A DNA stretch of 64,000 nt, from positions 868,001-932,000 of the forward strand of contig CP079103.1 of assembly GCA_019285755.1 (NCBI GenBank). The letters run 5' to 3'. Shown piece after piece: positions 41,376 through 49,753 of this stretch. The stretch's first letter is position 1. Each line of letters starts with the position of its first letter. This DNA comes from Chitinophaga sp. E66 (GTDB lineage Bacteria > Bacteroidota > Bacteroidia > Chitinophagales > Chitinophagaceae). A program made the translations under genes and the position numbers. The notes under the pieces were generated by a model, which worked only from the letters and a program-made list of their open reading frames with translations, did not search any database and was not told where the DNA came from.

Positions 41376-41576
41376 TTAGCGTACTGCTTTTTTGGAAGAG
41401 GTTTTACGCGCAGCAGCTTTTTTCGGGGCAGATTTCTTAGGAGGATTAGTAGGTATCATTACATCTCTTAGTCCCAAATCATCAATAAAACGACTTGCCG
41501 CCTCGATGGAAGAAGTAACTTCACGACGCTGTTGAATGAGCGCTGCTTTAAGTCGTTTATATGAGGAAGTGGTCAT
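41376..41576 (-). CDS. Small protein with lysine-rich tail, partner of the ART-like gene
   Basis: An intact 66-residue protein. Residues 1-40 (MTTSSYKRLKAALIQQRREV to FIDDLGLRDVM) are predicted helical. The last 20 residues, PKKSAPKKAAARKTSSKKAV plus Arg, are strongly basic, like the tails of histone-like nucleic-acid-binding proteins. It precedes the ADP-ribosyltransferase-like gene on the same strand, the usual antitoxin position. No family is recognised; antitoxin, chaperone or DNA-binding partner are all possible. Confidence 0.6.
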   Translation of the reverse strand: MTTSSYKRLKAALIQQRREVTSSIEAASRFIDDLGLRDVMIPTNPPKKSAPKKAAARKTSSKKAVR

Positions 41577-41679
41577 AAACCAAAATTAAGGATTCTTTTT
41601 CTATAAAGGTTTTCTCAGGAACGGTATTTACCGTAAGGTGTCAATAATTAGCGATTTAAATGCCTTTTATTTTATAGGC

Positions 41680-41711
41680 TTGGAGTCTGACAATTATTTC
41701 CATTACATTTG
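41680..41711 (+). promoter_or_regulatory. Promoter of tRNA-fMet copy 2
   Basis: TTG at 41680-41682 and TACATTTG at 41704-41711 are separated by 21 bases, ending 8 bases before the tRNA. Confidence 0.65.
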
Positions 41712-41719
41712 CACCACAT

Positions 41720-41791
<72 letters not shown>

Positions 41792-41798
41792 CAAACAG

Positions 41799-41834
41799 AA
41801 AAAGGCTTTTGGTTACCAAGGGCCTTTTTTTTTT
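41799..41834 (+). terminator. Terminator of tRNA-fMet copy 2
   Basis: AAAAGGC-TTTTGG pairs with CCAAGG-GCCTTTT and runs into ten Ts. Confidence 0.75.
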
Positions 41835-42423
41835 GGCTCATCTTTCACTTTGCCTGATTCGATAGCACGTGTGCATCCTGCCCTTCTTTTAAGAACCATA
41901 TGTCAAAGAACTTTGCCAAAAGTAGGGGTAAGCAGGGGTAGGGAGATGGAAAAACGCCGTAAACACTTATTTTGTAGCGTTTTGTAGTGTTTTTTAATAA
42001 GTCGTTGATTAGGTGTTTGTTAGGTTCAGTTCAGGGTAAAGTAATAGCTGCCTTAAGGTTAAGGAATATCTCCTCTATCCCTCATCTTTCTCTCCTTTTT
42101 CCCTCCAAATCCTTTACTGTATTGGCTAGAGTACTAGTTGACATACATTAGATATACATGAACCCTACAGTTACCCTTCTTTAACCCCTGTTAAAGCCCT
42201 CTTTACATCCGGCTAGAAACCTTCACGTCTGCCCTTCGTCTGCCCTTCGTCTGCCCTTCGTCTGCCCCTTGAGCCCTTTTTGGCTCCTTATAGTATTGAA
42301 TATCAGTGTGTTTCATTGGCATTGCCTTTTTAATAGGCCGTGATTGCCGTCAAAAATCCATATCTTCCCTTAAAAATACATACTTTGTACATTGACAATC
42401 AATCAAAAAGCTCATCCGCCAAT
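41835..42423. other. AT-rich non-coding stretch in the tRNA island
   Basis: Nearly 600 bp without a credible gene. It contains an 11-bp tandem repeat at 42226-42270, GGGGTA-rich sequence near 41930 and a TTTGTAGYGTTTT near-duplication around 41975. No transposase, RNA or att core was identified. Confidence 0.55.
42226..42270. repeat. 11-bp tandem repeat (x4)
   Basis: CGTCTGCCCTT occurs head to tail at 42226, 42237, 42248 and 42259; the last copy has one extra C. The unit length equals that of the arrays at 1965 and 8236, but no inverted arm is seen here. Confidence 0.9.
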
Positions 42424-43130
42424 ATGCCGATCAACTATTCCCTTACACCTGACCAGATTTTCGCCTTCTTTACCGCATTCAAAGAATGGTATCCCGGAGA
42501 TAAAGTTCCCGCTGATGGTATACCTGAAGAAATGCGGGCATCGCTGGTCGATAGCGACGGAAATGTCGAATGGCGGTTGATGAAAAGCACTCTCGGGGAA
42601 AAGGATTATCAGGAACTTGAATGTGAATTTGGTGTCACTTTCCCAAAGAGCTTTAAAACCTGGCACAGCACTTACTTCTTCCCGGTCGGAGATTGCTCGC
42701 TGGTTCGGTTACCGCACTCCCTTCCTGCCGACCCGCTAAAAGAACTGCGCTCCAGGTTGGACTGGTACATCCCCGAACAAATCATCCCTCAGCATTTATA
42801 CCCTTTCGCTTCCGAAGGTAATGATACCGGCGTATTGGTTTTCGACGCCCGCAAGACCTGCATGGAAGATGAGTTCCTATACGGCTGTATGAACATGACT
42901 ATGCCTATGGCGGAGATATCGAGGGGCTCAGTGAAGTGATCTTTTCGTCTTTCCCTAAGCTGATCGAATGCTTGACGCATTACTGCCGGGAAGTCGTCCA
43001 TCGTAAAAACTTCGAAATCATCCAGGAATTCTTCCAAATCGATCCCGATGGGGCAGGAGCCACCGGCAAAGTTTACTGGACCGGTTGGATCGATATGATG
43101 AAAGCCAACTATGAGGAGTTCGGCTATTGA
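42424..43130 (+). CDS. SMI1/KNR4 (SUKH) family protein, immunity-type (frameshifted)
   Basis: SUKH-fold proteins often neutralise polymorphic toxins; some have cellular roles. The start at 42424 gives MPINYSLTPDQIFAFFTAFK. The core motif is GEKDYQELECEFGVTFPKSF, followed by the aromatic WHSTYFFPVGDCSLVRLPHS and YPFASEGNDTGVLVFDARK. A shift near 42890 hides LYEHDYAYGGDIEGLSEVIF, which continues to SSFPKLIECLTHYCRE and ends ANYEEFGY. Rebuilt length is about 235 residues. No cognate toxin gene is adjacent; the nearest toxin-like gene is the ART-like one 1.1 kb upstream on the other strand. Confidence 0.75.
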
Positions 43131-43274
43131 TTACAACCGTACCCTCGGCTCCAATATGCCAAAACTTACAAATCCGTATAACTTGTAAATTATTTTTATT
43201 CACTTGTAAGCCTGCGCAGGACGGCGATTGCGTGCCTTCAGGATCAGCCTGAACCTACCATTTCCCAAAAAATA

Positions 43275-43305
43275 TTTGTTAACAGAAATAATTCCCTTAC
43301 CTTTG
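43275..43305 (+). promoter_or_regulatory. Promoter of tRNA-fMet copy 3
   Basis: TTTG (43275-43278), 19 bases, TACCTTTG (43298-43305): an exact Bacteroidota consensus promoter ending 9 bases before the tRNA. It differs from the promoter of copies 1 and 2. Confidence 0.8.
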
Positions 43306-43314
43306 CAACCACAT

Positions 43315-43386
<72 letters not shown>

Positions 43387-43398
43387 CAAAGAAAGTCG

Positions 43399-43430
43399 GA
43401 ATCCCGCTCCCGGAGCGGGATTCACTTTTT
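43399..43430 (+). terminator. Terminator of tRNA-fMet copy 3
   Basis: A near-palindromic stem, GAATCCCGCTCC / GGAGCGGGATTC, is followed by a T-run. Confidence 0.8.
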
Positions 43431-43581
43431 ACAGCAGTCGGGCCCACGCGCACGGATAACCGCAAACAGCACCATCCATCGAAACTTGCCGAACCACTTC
43501 GGCTTTTTTTATTTGTGCTACCTTTGCACCCGGATACCCGGGCCCTCATCCCCGCGGTTACCCAACGAATTAAATTATATC

Positions 43582-44455
43582 ATGATGCATCGCGCAGGTT
43601 TTGTCAATATTTTCGGGAAACCGAACGCAGGAAAATCAACCCTCCTGAACGCCATCCTTGGCGAAAAGCTCGCTATAGTTTCCCTAAGGTCCAAACCACC
43701 CGTCACCGCATCACCGGCGTCCTCACAGAACCCGGATTCCAGATCGTATTTTCCGACACCCCAGGCATCATCGACCCGAAGTATAAAATGCACGAAAAGA
43801 TGATGTCCGCCGTTAAATCCGCCCTGGAAGACGCAGACGTCGCGCTTCTCCTCATGGATGCCCGCGATAACCTGGACGAATGCCTCGAACTTTTCGGTTC
43901 CCTCAAGCTGAAGGGCACCTCCATCCTCGTCATCAACAAGATGGACAACCTCGAAGCCGCTGCCATTGAAGAGCTCCGCACCAAAGCACTCGCCTGGGGC
44001 AAGGCCAAATCCGTCATCTTTATCTCCGCCATCCAGAAAAAGAATATCGATCTCCTCAAAAAGGAAATCGTACAGCTCCTCCCCGAAAGCGAGCCCTTCT
44101 ACCCGGAAGACACCCTCACCGACCGTTCCACCCGCTTCTTCGTGGCTGAAATGATCCGTGAACAGATCTTCCACCTCTTCGAAGACGAGATACCCTACCA
44201 CACCGCGGTAGCCGTTACCCTCTTCCAGGAGAAAGCATCTCTCACAAAGATTTCCGCAGATATCGTCGTTACCCGCGAAACGCAAAAGGCATCATCCTCG
44301 GCGAAAGAGGCCGCTCCATTCGCGAGATCGGTTCACGCGCCAGGGTCGAAATAGAGAAGTTCCTCGACCGCAAGGTATTCCTGGAGCTCCATGTGAAAGT
44401 GCGCGACAAGTGGAGGGATAACGACAATTACCTCAAAGAATACGGACTCCTTTAA
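43582..44455 (+). CDS. era: GTPase Era (frameshifted)
   Basis: An essential GTPase that binds 16S rRNA during 30S assembly. From the ATG pair at 43582 it reads [20 protein letters not shown] (G1), then after a shift near 43685 [17 protein letters not shown] (G2), [12 protein letters not shown] (G3) and [11 protein letters not shown] (G4). After a shift near 44282 the KH domain follows: [20 protein letters not shown], ending [10 protein letters not shown]. The rebuilt length is about 290 residues. A -7 box TACCTTTG lies at 43519-43526. der follows after 26 bp. Breaks in an essential gene support sequence error. Confidence 0.96.
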
Positions 44456-44481
44456 TCACAGAATTTTAAAATCAGAATAAT

Positions 44482-45795
44482 ATGCCTGGGTTCACAGTAG
44501 CCATCGTAGGACGCCCGAACGTAGGGAAATCCACCCTCTTCAACCGCCTGCTCGAACAACGCAAAGCTATCGTCGACGACGTGAGCGGCGTTACCCGCGA
44601 CCGGCAATACGGCATCGCCGACTGGAACGGCAAAACCTTTAACGTCATCGATACAGGCGGCTTCGTTGCCCGCTCCGAAGACGTATTCGAACGCGAGATC
44701 CGCAAGCAGGTGAAGATCGCCATGGAAGAGGCTAACCTCCTCATCTTCATGTGCGACGTGACCACCGGTATCACCGATCTCGACGCGGACGTGGCCGACC
44801 TGCTCCGCCGCTCCTCCAAACCCGTGTTCCTCGCCGTTAACAAAGTAGACAACCACGAACGCCAGCTCGAAGCCGCCGAATTCTATTCCATGGGCTTCGA
44901 ACATATCCACTTCCTTTCGTCCATGACAGGCAGCGGTACCGGCGAACTGCTCGACGAAGTTGCGGCCCTCATTCCTGACGACGAGCTCGCTACCAATGAG
45001 CTGGACGGCATCCCCAAGATCGCCATCATCGGTCAACCCAACGTAGGTAAATCATCCCTCCTGAACGCCCTTGTCGGCGAAGAGCGCAATATCGTTTCAG
45101 ATATCGCAGGTACCACACGCGATACGATTCATACCCGCTACCGACTGTTCCAGAAAGATTTCATGCTGATCGATACGGCCGGTATCCGCCGCAAAGCCAA
45201 AGTGCACGAAGACCTGGAATTCTATTCCGTCATCCGCGCCATTAAGGCCCTCGATGAAGCTGACGTCTGCCTCCTCGTCCTCGATGCCGAAAAAGGTATC
45301 GCAGGGCAAGACCTGAGCATCTTCAGCCTCGCCGCCCGCAAAGGCAAGGGCCTGGTGATCTTCGTGAACAAGTGGGACCTGGTAGACAAGGAGACCAATA
45401 CCGCCCGCGACTACGAGAAGGAACTGCGCAACCGCATCGCGCCGTTCACCGATGTGCCCATTATCTTCGGTTCCGTGATCGAGAAACAGCGCATTTTCAA
45501 GGCCGTGGAAACCGCCCTGGAAGTATACGATAACCGTCAGCGCAAAGTGCAGACGTCCGTGCTGAACGATATCATGCTGAAAGCGATCGAAGCGCACCGT
45601 CCGCCGGTAGTACGCGGCACCGCTATCAAAATCAAGTATGTGACGCAGCTGCCGACCCATACGCCCGCCTTCGCATTTTTCGCGAATCTGCCGGACGACA
45701 TCAAAACACCGTATAAAAATTATCTGGAAAACAAGCTCCGCGAACACTTTAATTTCCAGGGCGTTCCGATCAGGATCTTCTTCCGGAAGAAGTAA
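44482..45795 (+). CDS. der: GTPase Der (EngA)
   Basis: An essential double GTPase for 50S ribosome assembly, intact at 437 residues. The first G domain has GRPNVGKSTLFNRLLE at residues 8-23, DTGGFVARSE and NKVDNHE. The second has GQPNVGKSSLLNALVGEE near residue 181, DTAGIRRKAKVHE and VNKWDLVDKE. The C-terminal KH-like domain ends GVPIRIFFRKK, the classic Der ending. It shares the era operon. Confidence 0.98.
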   Translation: MPGFTVAIVGRPNVGKSTLFNRLLEQRKAIVDDVSGVTRDRQYGIADWNGKTFNVIDTGGFVARSEDVFEREIRKQVKIAMEEANLLIFMCDVTTGITDLDADVADLLRRSSKPVFLAVNKVDNHERQLEAAEFYSMGFEHIHFLSSMTGSGTGELLDEVAALIPDDELATNELDGIPKIAIIGQPNVGKSSLLNALVGEERNIVSDIAGTTRDTIHTRYRLFQKDFMLIDTAGIRRKAKVHEDLEFYSVIRAIKALDEADVCLLVLDAEKGIAGQDLSIFSLAARKGKGLVIFVNKWDLVDKETNTARDYEKELRNRIAPFTDVPIIFGSVIEKQRIFKAVETALEVYDNRQRKVQTSVLNDIMLKAIEAHRPPVVRGTAIKIKYVTQLPTHTPAFAFFANLPDDIKTPYKNYLENKLREHFNFQGVPIRIFFRKK

Positions 45796-45821
45796 TATTC
45801 CCGTATTAGATAAAAATTTGT

Positions 45822-45851
45822 TTTGTAGTAACAGAATTATGAATATCTTTG
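45822..45851 (+). promoter_or_regulatory. Promoter of a small lipoprotein gene
   Basis: TTTG (45822-45825), 18 bases, TATCTTTG (45844-45851), about 25 bases before the ATG. Confidence 0.7.
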
Positions 45852-45876
45852 CGGCGTTTTAAAACAAACATCAATT

Positions 45877-46077
45877 ATGAAAAAATTATTCGTACTCGCT
45901 ATCGCTGTAGGCGCATTCGTAGCTTGCAACAACTCCGCTTCCAACACTGCTGACTCTACTGCTGTTGCTACTGATTCTCCGGTAGTCGCTCCCGTAGTTG
46001 CTGACTCCGCTGTAGTTGCTGATTCCGCTGTAGTAGCTGACTCTGCTGTTGTAGCTGATAGCACTCACAAACACTAA
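45877..46077 (+). CDS. Small repeat-bearing lipoprotein
   Basis: A 66-residue protein with a lipoprotein signal (MKKLFVLAIAVGAFVACNNS, lipobox ending at Cys17). After a short Ser/Thr/Asp linker it has a five-residue repeat (VADSA, VVADSA...) encoded by a 15-bp tandem repeat at about 45997-46060, and ends STHKH. Function unknown; small Ser/Thr/Ala/Asp-rich lipoproteins of this kind are common in Chitinophagaceae. A paralogue follows at 46191. Confidence 0.85.
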   Translation: MKKLFVLAIAVGAFVACNNSASNTADSTAVATDSPVVAPVVADSAVVADSAVVADSAVVADSTHKH

Positions 46078-46100
46078 TCAGCGTTTGATGAAAGTATATG

Positions 46101-46131
46101 GTCCTCCTGGCGAAAGCCGGGAGGATTTTTT
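46101..46131 (+). terminator. Terminator after the first small lipoprotein
   Basis: TCCTCCTGGC / GCCGGGAGGA with a GAAA-type loop and a T-run. Confidence 0.85.
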
Positions 46132-46190
46132 ATTTGGCACAGTCATTGTTCGGATAGCGGAGTATTAAACCATAAAAAACCATATCTCAG

Positions 46191-46427
46191 ATGAAAAAGT
46201 TATTTCTGCTCGCATGTGCCGCCGGTTTATTCGCGGCCTGCAACAACAACGCATCAGACAATGCTGACTCTACAGCCGTACCGACGGATTCTCCTGCAAT
46301 TATGGAAGAAACCGCTCCGCTGCCTGCTGATACCTCCATGCAAACAACTGACTCCACCACGCTGAACAACCCGGGTTCCACCAACCCTGCTTCGGCTCCT
46401 GGTGCAGACAGTGCCGCTCAACGTTAA
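46191..46427 (+). CDS. Small lipoprotein, paralogue of the preceding gene
   Basis: A 78-residue protein. The lipoprotein signal MKKLFLLACAAGLFAACNNN and the following ASDNADSTAVPTDSPA align closely with the previous gene; the rest is low-complexity and rich in Thr, Ser, Pro and Ala. It lacks the VADSA repeats. Its own terminator follows, and the same hairpin family is used by both copies, consistent with tandem duplication. Confidence 0.85.
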   Translation: MKKLFLLACAAGLFAACNNNASDNADSTAVPTDSPAIMEETAPLPADTSMQTTDSTTLNNPGSTNPASAPGADSAAQR

Positions 46428-46448
46428 TTAGTTTACGCACGGATATTG

Positions 46449-46478
46449 ATCCTCCCGGCCCCGGCCGGGAGGATTTTT
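46449..46478 (+). terminator. Terminator after the second small lipoprotein
   Basis: TCCTCCCGGCC / GGCCGGGAGGA with a T-run, nearly the same hairpin as at 46101-46131. Confidence 0.85.
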
Positions 46479-46531
46479 ATTTGTTTTGGCACAGCAATTG
46501 TTTAGATGCTGCACGCACTAACCGAGCAGAT

Positions 46532-47074
46532 ATGAAACGAAGCCTGATTACCTTGTTGCTGCTGTGCAGCCTGCATGTCTTTGCCACCGCCCAAAACGAT
46601 CCCGGAAGCTATGTGTTCCGTTTTCCCGGAACGGACCTCCGCGGCCTCGCTCATCTCCCGCAGGCCACGCGCGACAGTATCCTCACGGCTTTTTCCCGCT
46701 TCAATCCCGCCACGCTCGACTTCTCCCAGGCCTCTCCGCAACACGGCGCCACCCTGCGTTCGGTGCTCGTAGATATGATGGAAACCGTCCGCACCGTTAT
46801 CCGCGACCCTTCCACCGTCCAGGAAATGGATCGCAAAATGACCGACCTTCAGAAGAAAATGGATGACGTCCAGGAAGATATCATCGAAGAGGACGCGCTC
46901 CGGCAATTGCAGCAGACTTACGAGAACGACCGCGCCCGGCGCACCCGTGAATATGAAAGCCGCACCTATCCAAACGACCGGGAGCAGAAAATGGCTAAAC
47001 GCCAACTGGATCAGGAACTGAGAGACCTCCGCCGCGATTACGAAGAAGAACGGGCGCGCCTCCGCCACCGGTGA
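46532..47074 (+). CDS. Exported coiled-coil protein of unknown function
   Basis: A 180-residue protein, intact. From the ATG at 46532 it starts with a signal peptide (MKRSLITLLLLCSLHVFATA, cleavage near QND). The C-terminal half is strongly helical and charged (VQEMDRKMTDLQKKMDDVQE, later LDQELRDLRRDYEEERARLR), predicting a long coiled coil in the periplasm. I recognise no family. Confidence 0.75.
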   Translation: MKRSLITLLLLCSLHVFATAQNDPGSYVFRFPGTDLRGLAHLPQATRDSILTAFSRFNPATLDFSQASPQHGATLRSVLVDMMETVRTVIRDPSTVQEMDRKMTDLQKKMDDVQEDIIEEDALRQLQQTYENDRARRTREYESRTYPNDREQKMAKRQLDQELRDLRRDYEEERARLRHR

Positions 47075-47149
47075 TTCCCCTTTCATGTCATAGGCCGGTA
47101 GCCGGGAAGCCTTATTTTTGAGGCAATATATCCCGATAACCGAACACCT

Positions 47150-47562
47150 ATGAAATCCACCCCTTCTGGTATGCCCTGCGCATATGGCTGGCCAGTGTGG
47201 CCATTTCGCCCCTCGTTTTCATCATCACCATCTTTGACCGCATGCCCGGCAGCGTTCTGCTCGACATCGTATTGACCATCCTTCTACTGGCCGCGTCATT
47301 GCTCTTTGGCCTGCCATCTCTCATCGTATTCGGCTGCCTCATGGCACGGAAGTTCTATGCGGGAGCAGATGAAGCGGTGCTTAAACAGTACGCCATGCGC
47401 CGGGCGCCCGCCATCCTGGCGCTGAATTTTATCGTATTATGGGCGGTTTTACGCTCGGACGTGCTGGGAGATGCCTGGTTTTACCTCCGGCTGGTGGGCG
47501 TATACCTGTTTACGACCTTGTTTTGTATCCAGTATATGCGTGTGGCAGGTGAGAGCAAATGA
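47150..47562 (+). CDS. Small three-helix membrane protein (frameshifted)
   Basis: About 137 residues. The start at 47150 reads MKS and, after one missing C, HPFWYALRIWLASVAISPLV. Three hydrophobic helices follow (SPLVFIITIFD, LLDIVLTILLLAASLLFGLP, APAILALNFIVLWAVL). A -7-like TATTTTTG lies at 47113-47120. Family unknown. Confidence 0.65.
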
Positions 47563-47569
47563 AATGATG

Positions 47570-47650
47570 CTATCGCTTCTTCTTCTTTTCAGGTAACAGG
47601 ATGTAGATCGTAACTGCTGCGATTACGATGCGGAATATGAGGTAAAACAT
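47570..47650 (-). CDS. Putative 26-residue single-helix membrane microprotein
   Basis: The minus strand encodes MFYLIFRIVIAAVTIYILLP followed by EKKKKR and a stop: one transmembrane helix and a basic cytoplasmic tail obeying the positive-inside rule. The pattern is too hydrophobic-then-basic to look accidental. A strong hairpin lies just upstream. No homologue is known to me with certainty. Confidence 0.45.
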   Translation of the reverse strand: MFYLIFRIVIAAVTIYILLPEKKKKR

Positions 47651-47665
47651 CAGCCGTAAAATACA

Positions 47666-47700
47666 AAAAAGCCGGACGGGTTTTACCCCGTCCGGCTTTA
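47666..47700. terminator. Strong bidirectional terminator
   Basis: A perfect 13-bp stem, AAAGCCGGACGGG / CCCGTCCGGCTTT, with A- and T-runs on its sides lies directly after the stop of the minus-strand gene at 47702. Confidence 0.85.
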
Positions 47701-47701
47701 G

Positions 47702-47977
47702 TTATTTCGCTTTTGATGTGGTTGCCCCGGAATGAAAGCTGAGGAACAGGATGCTGCCCAGGTAGGGGAGGCTGACGGATAGTGCCAGCCACATGATCCG
47801 GGTGCCGTACCGGATGACCGGGGCCTGTATGATGGCCCTGATTACCATAATGTGAAAGGTTGCGAATAGGATCAAGCCGATGATCAGCGTTGTATCAGCG
47901 TTCGGCCAGTGCTGTATCTTGAAGATAGCGCCGAAGAAAAGTGTGATCATGGATACGATCAGCAGGAAGATTTTCAT
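47702..47977 (-). CDS. Small membrane protein with GldL-like FKIQHWP motif
   Basis: A 91-residue protein with three hydrophobic helices (IFLLIVSMITLFFGAIF, TLIIGLILFATFHIMVI, RIMWLALSVSLPYLGSILFL). GAIFKIQHWPNADTTLIIG resembles the N-terminal FKIxHWPGA motif of GldL, the gliding and T9SS motor protein, also found in many small Bacteroidota membrane proteins. It is far too short to be GldL. Function unknown. Confidence 0.7.
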   Translation of the reverse strand: MKIFLLIVSMITLFFGAIFKIQHWPNADTTLIIGLILFATFHIMVIRAIIQAPVIRYGTRIMWLALSVSLPYLGSILFLSFHSGATTSKAK

Positions 47978-47998
47978 AGATAGGGTAGTTGTGATTGA

Positions 47999-48027
47999 AA
48001 ACGGCCGGCGATCATCGCCGGCCGTTG
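47999..48027 (-). terminator. Terminator of the S41 protease gene
   Basis: An almost perfect palindrome, AACGGCCGGCGAT / ATCGCCGGCCGTT, lies 9 bases past the stop at 48036. Confidence 0.8.
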
Positions 48028-48035
48028 TAAGTATT

Positions 48036-49639
48036 TTATTTCTTTTTCTGCAATTCGTGCACCGCGCGGTCGATAGCGGGATCGCCGGCGTTAACTACTT
48101 CATAGAAGCCTTCGCTTCTCCAGCGCTGCCTTGCCAGCAGTGCCTTGATGCGAATGCGGATCTCTTCATTGTCCTTGGCCGTAGCGCGGGACATATTTAC
48201 GCCTTCGCGGGCAGCCAGGGCACGGAAGCCTTCCATCATCTTATCGCTCACCTGCCATTCGCGGTTGAAGGCGGAAGCGTCTTTGAATCCGGCGAACTCG
48301 GCGGCGTTAGCCGTATAATACTGGTATACGTAGTCGCCGAAGAGGTTACGGTTGTAAAGGCTGGTCAGCAGTTCTGAGTAGCGGCTGGTATCGAAGGGGA
48401 TGAATACGTCTGGTGTGATGCCGCCGCCGCCGTAAACGATAGCGCCGCTGGGGCCGGGTTTACGGAACTTCAGGCTGGAATCCACCGGGCGGATGCTGTC
48501 GCCGTTCAGGAACTCGCCATGATCGTATCGGTTGGCGATATCTTCTTCATATGCTTCGCGGCCTGCATCATAGCTCTTCTGGATGCTACGGTTAGAGGGC
48601 AGGTAGTAACGGGCGATGGTCAGGCGCAGGGTAGCGCCATTGTCCAGCTCGAAAGGTTCCTGTACGAGGCCTTTACCGAAACTGCGGCGGCCGATGATGA
48701 TACCACGGTCCCAGTCCTGTACTGCTCCGGCCAGCACTTCACTGGCGGAAGCGGAGCCTTCGTCGATCAGGATGGCCAGGTTTCCCTTCTCGAAAACGCC
48801 GGGGCGGGAGCAGGTATAGTCCTGGCGGGGGAGTTTTCCCTGCGTATAGACAATGAGTTTATTACCGTCGAGAACTTCGTCGGCCAGGCGGGTGGCTGCG
48901 TCGAGCAGGCCGCCGCCGTTTTGGCGAAGGTCGATCACCAGCTGCTGCATGCCTTGTTTCTCCAGTTTGCGCGCTGCTTCGAGGAATTCAGTGTAGGTGG
49001 TGGCGGCGAACTTGCTGATTTTGATATAGCCGATGCCGGGGAGGTCATGTAGGCGGCATCCACACTGTTCAGGGGATCACGCCGCGCTTGATGGTAATAT
49101 CCAGCTGTTTGGAGCCGCGCAGCATTTTCGTTTTTACGGTAGAATTGCGGGGCCGCGGAGCAGTTTGCGGATGGCTTCGGCGGTGATGTTCTTCCTGCTA
49201 CATTAACGGTGTCGTCTACTTTCAGGATCTTATCGCCCGTAAGCACGCCTGCCGCGTCGGAGGGCCGCCGGCGATCACGCTGAGGATGTTGACGGTGTCC
49301 TGGATGATGTTGAACTCTACCCCGATACCTTCGAAGTTGCCGTCGAGGTCTTCATTCACCTCCTGCACGTCGGCCGGGGATGTAAACGGAGTGGGGGTCC
49401 AGGTGGGAGAGGAGGCCTTCGATGGCTTCTTCCTGGATGGTGTTGACGTCGAGCGTGTCTACGTAGTTATATTTCAGGAGGTCGAGCACTTCCTGGAGGG
49501 AGCTCCGCTTGTTTAGGAAAAAACTGACGGAATCGCTATTCCGGGCTGCTGGCATCTTATGCCCGAGGTACATGCCCAGCGCAAGCGCGAAGGCAAACAT
49601 CAGGGGCAGCCAAACTTTTAATCTTCTGTTATCCGACAT
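48036..49639 (-). CDS. S41 family C-terminal processing peptidase (frameshifted)
   Basis: A periplasmic Ser/Lys protease of the tail-specific (CtpA/Prc) family. The N-terminal anchor is VWLPLMFAFALALGMYLG. The next part (SLQEVLDLLKYNYVDTLDVN, GLLSHLDPHSVYIP) and a PDZ domain with VLTGDKILKVDDTVN are traced through several frames. The catalytic domain is intact: LVIDLRQNGGGLLDAATRLA, Ser in LIDEGSASASEVLAGAVQD and Lys in GRRSFGKGLVQEPFELDNG. It ends VHELQKKK. At least five frame changes fall between 49030 and 49380. Rebuilt length is about 535 residues. Confidence 0.92.
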
Positions 49640-49753
49640 ATGATTATCTTGAAACGTTGAGGGAATCCACCCTTTTGTTTAACTTGTGACAAAAATAACA
49701 TATTCACAAGCAAAACATCGACATCTCAATTTTAATTTCATAAACGAGCGGAT

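Noticed and set aside
43582..44455. Programmed ribosomal frameshifting in era and other genes
   Set aside because: There are dozens of sites in unrelated genes in both directions, without shared slippery sequences or downstream structures.
47702..47977. GldL of the gliding/T9SS motor
   Set aside because: Only the FKIQHWP motif is shared; at 91 residues it lacks the long GldL cytoplasmic part and has no gldK, gldM or gldN neighbours.
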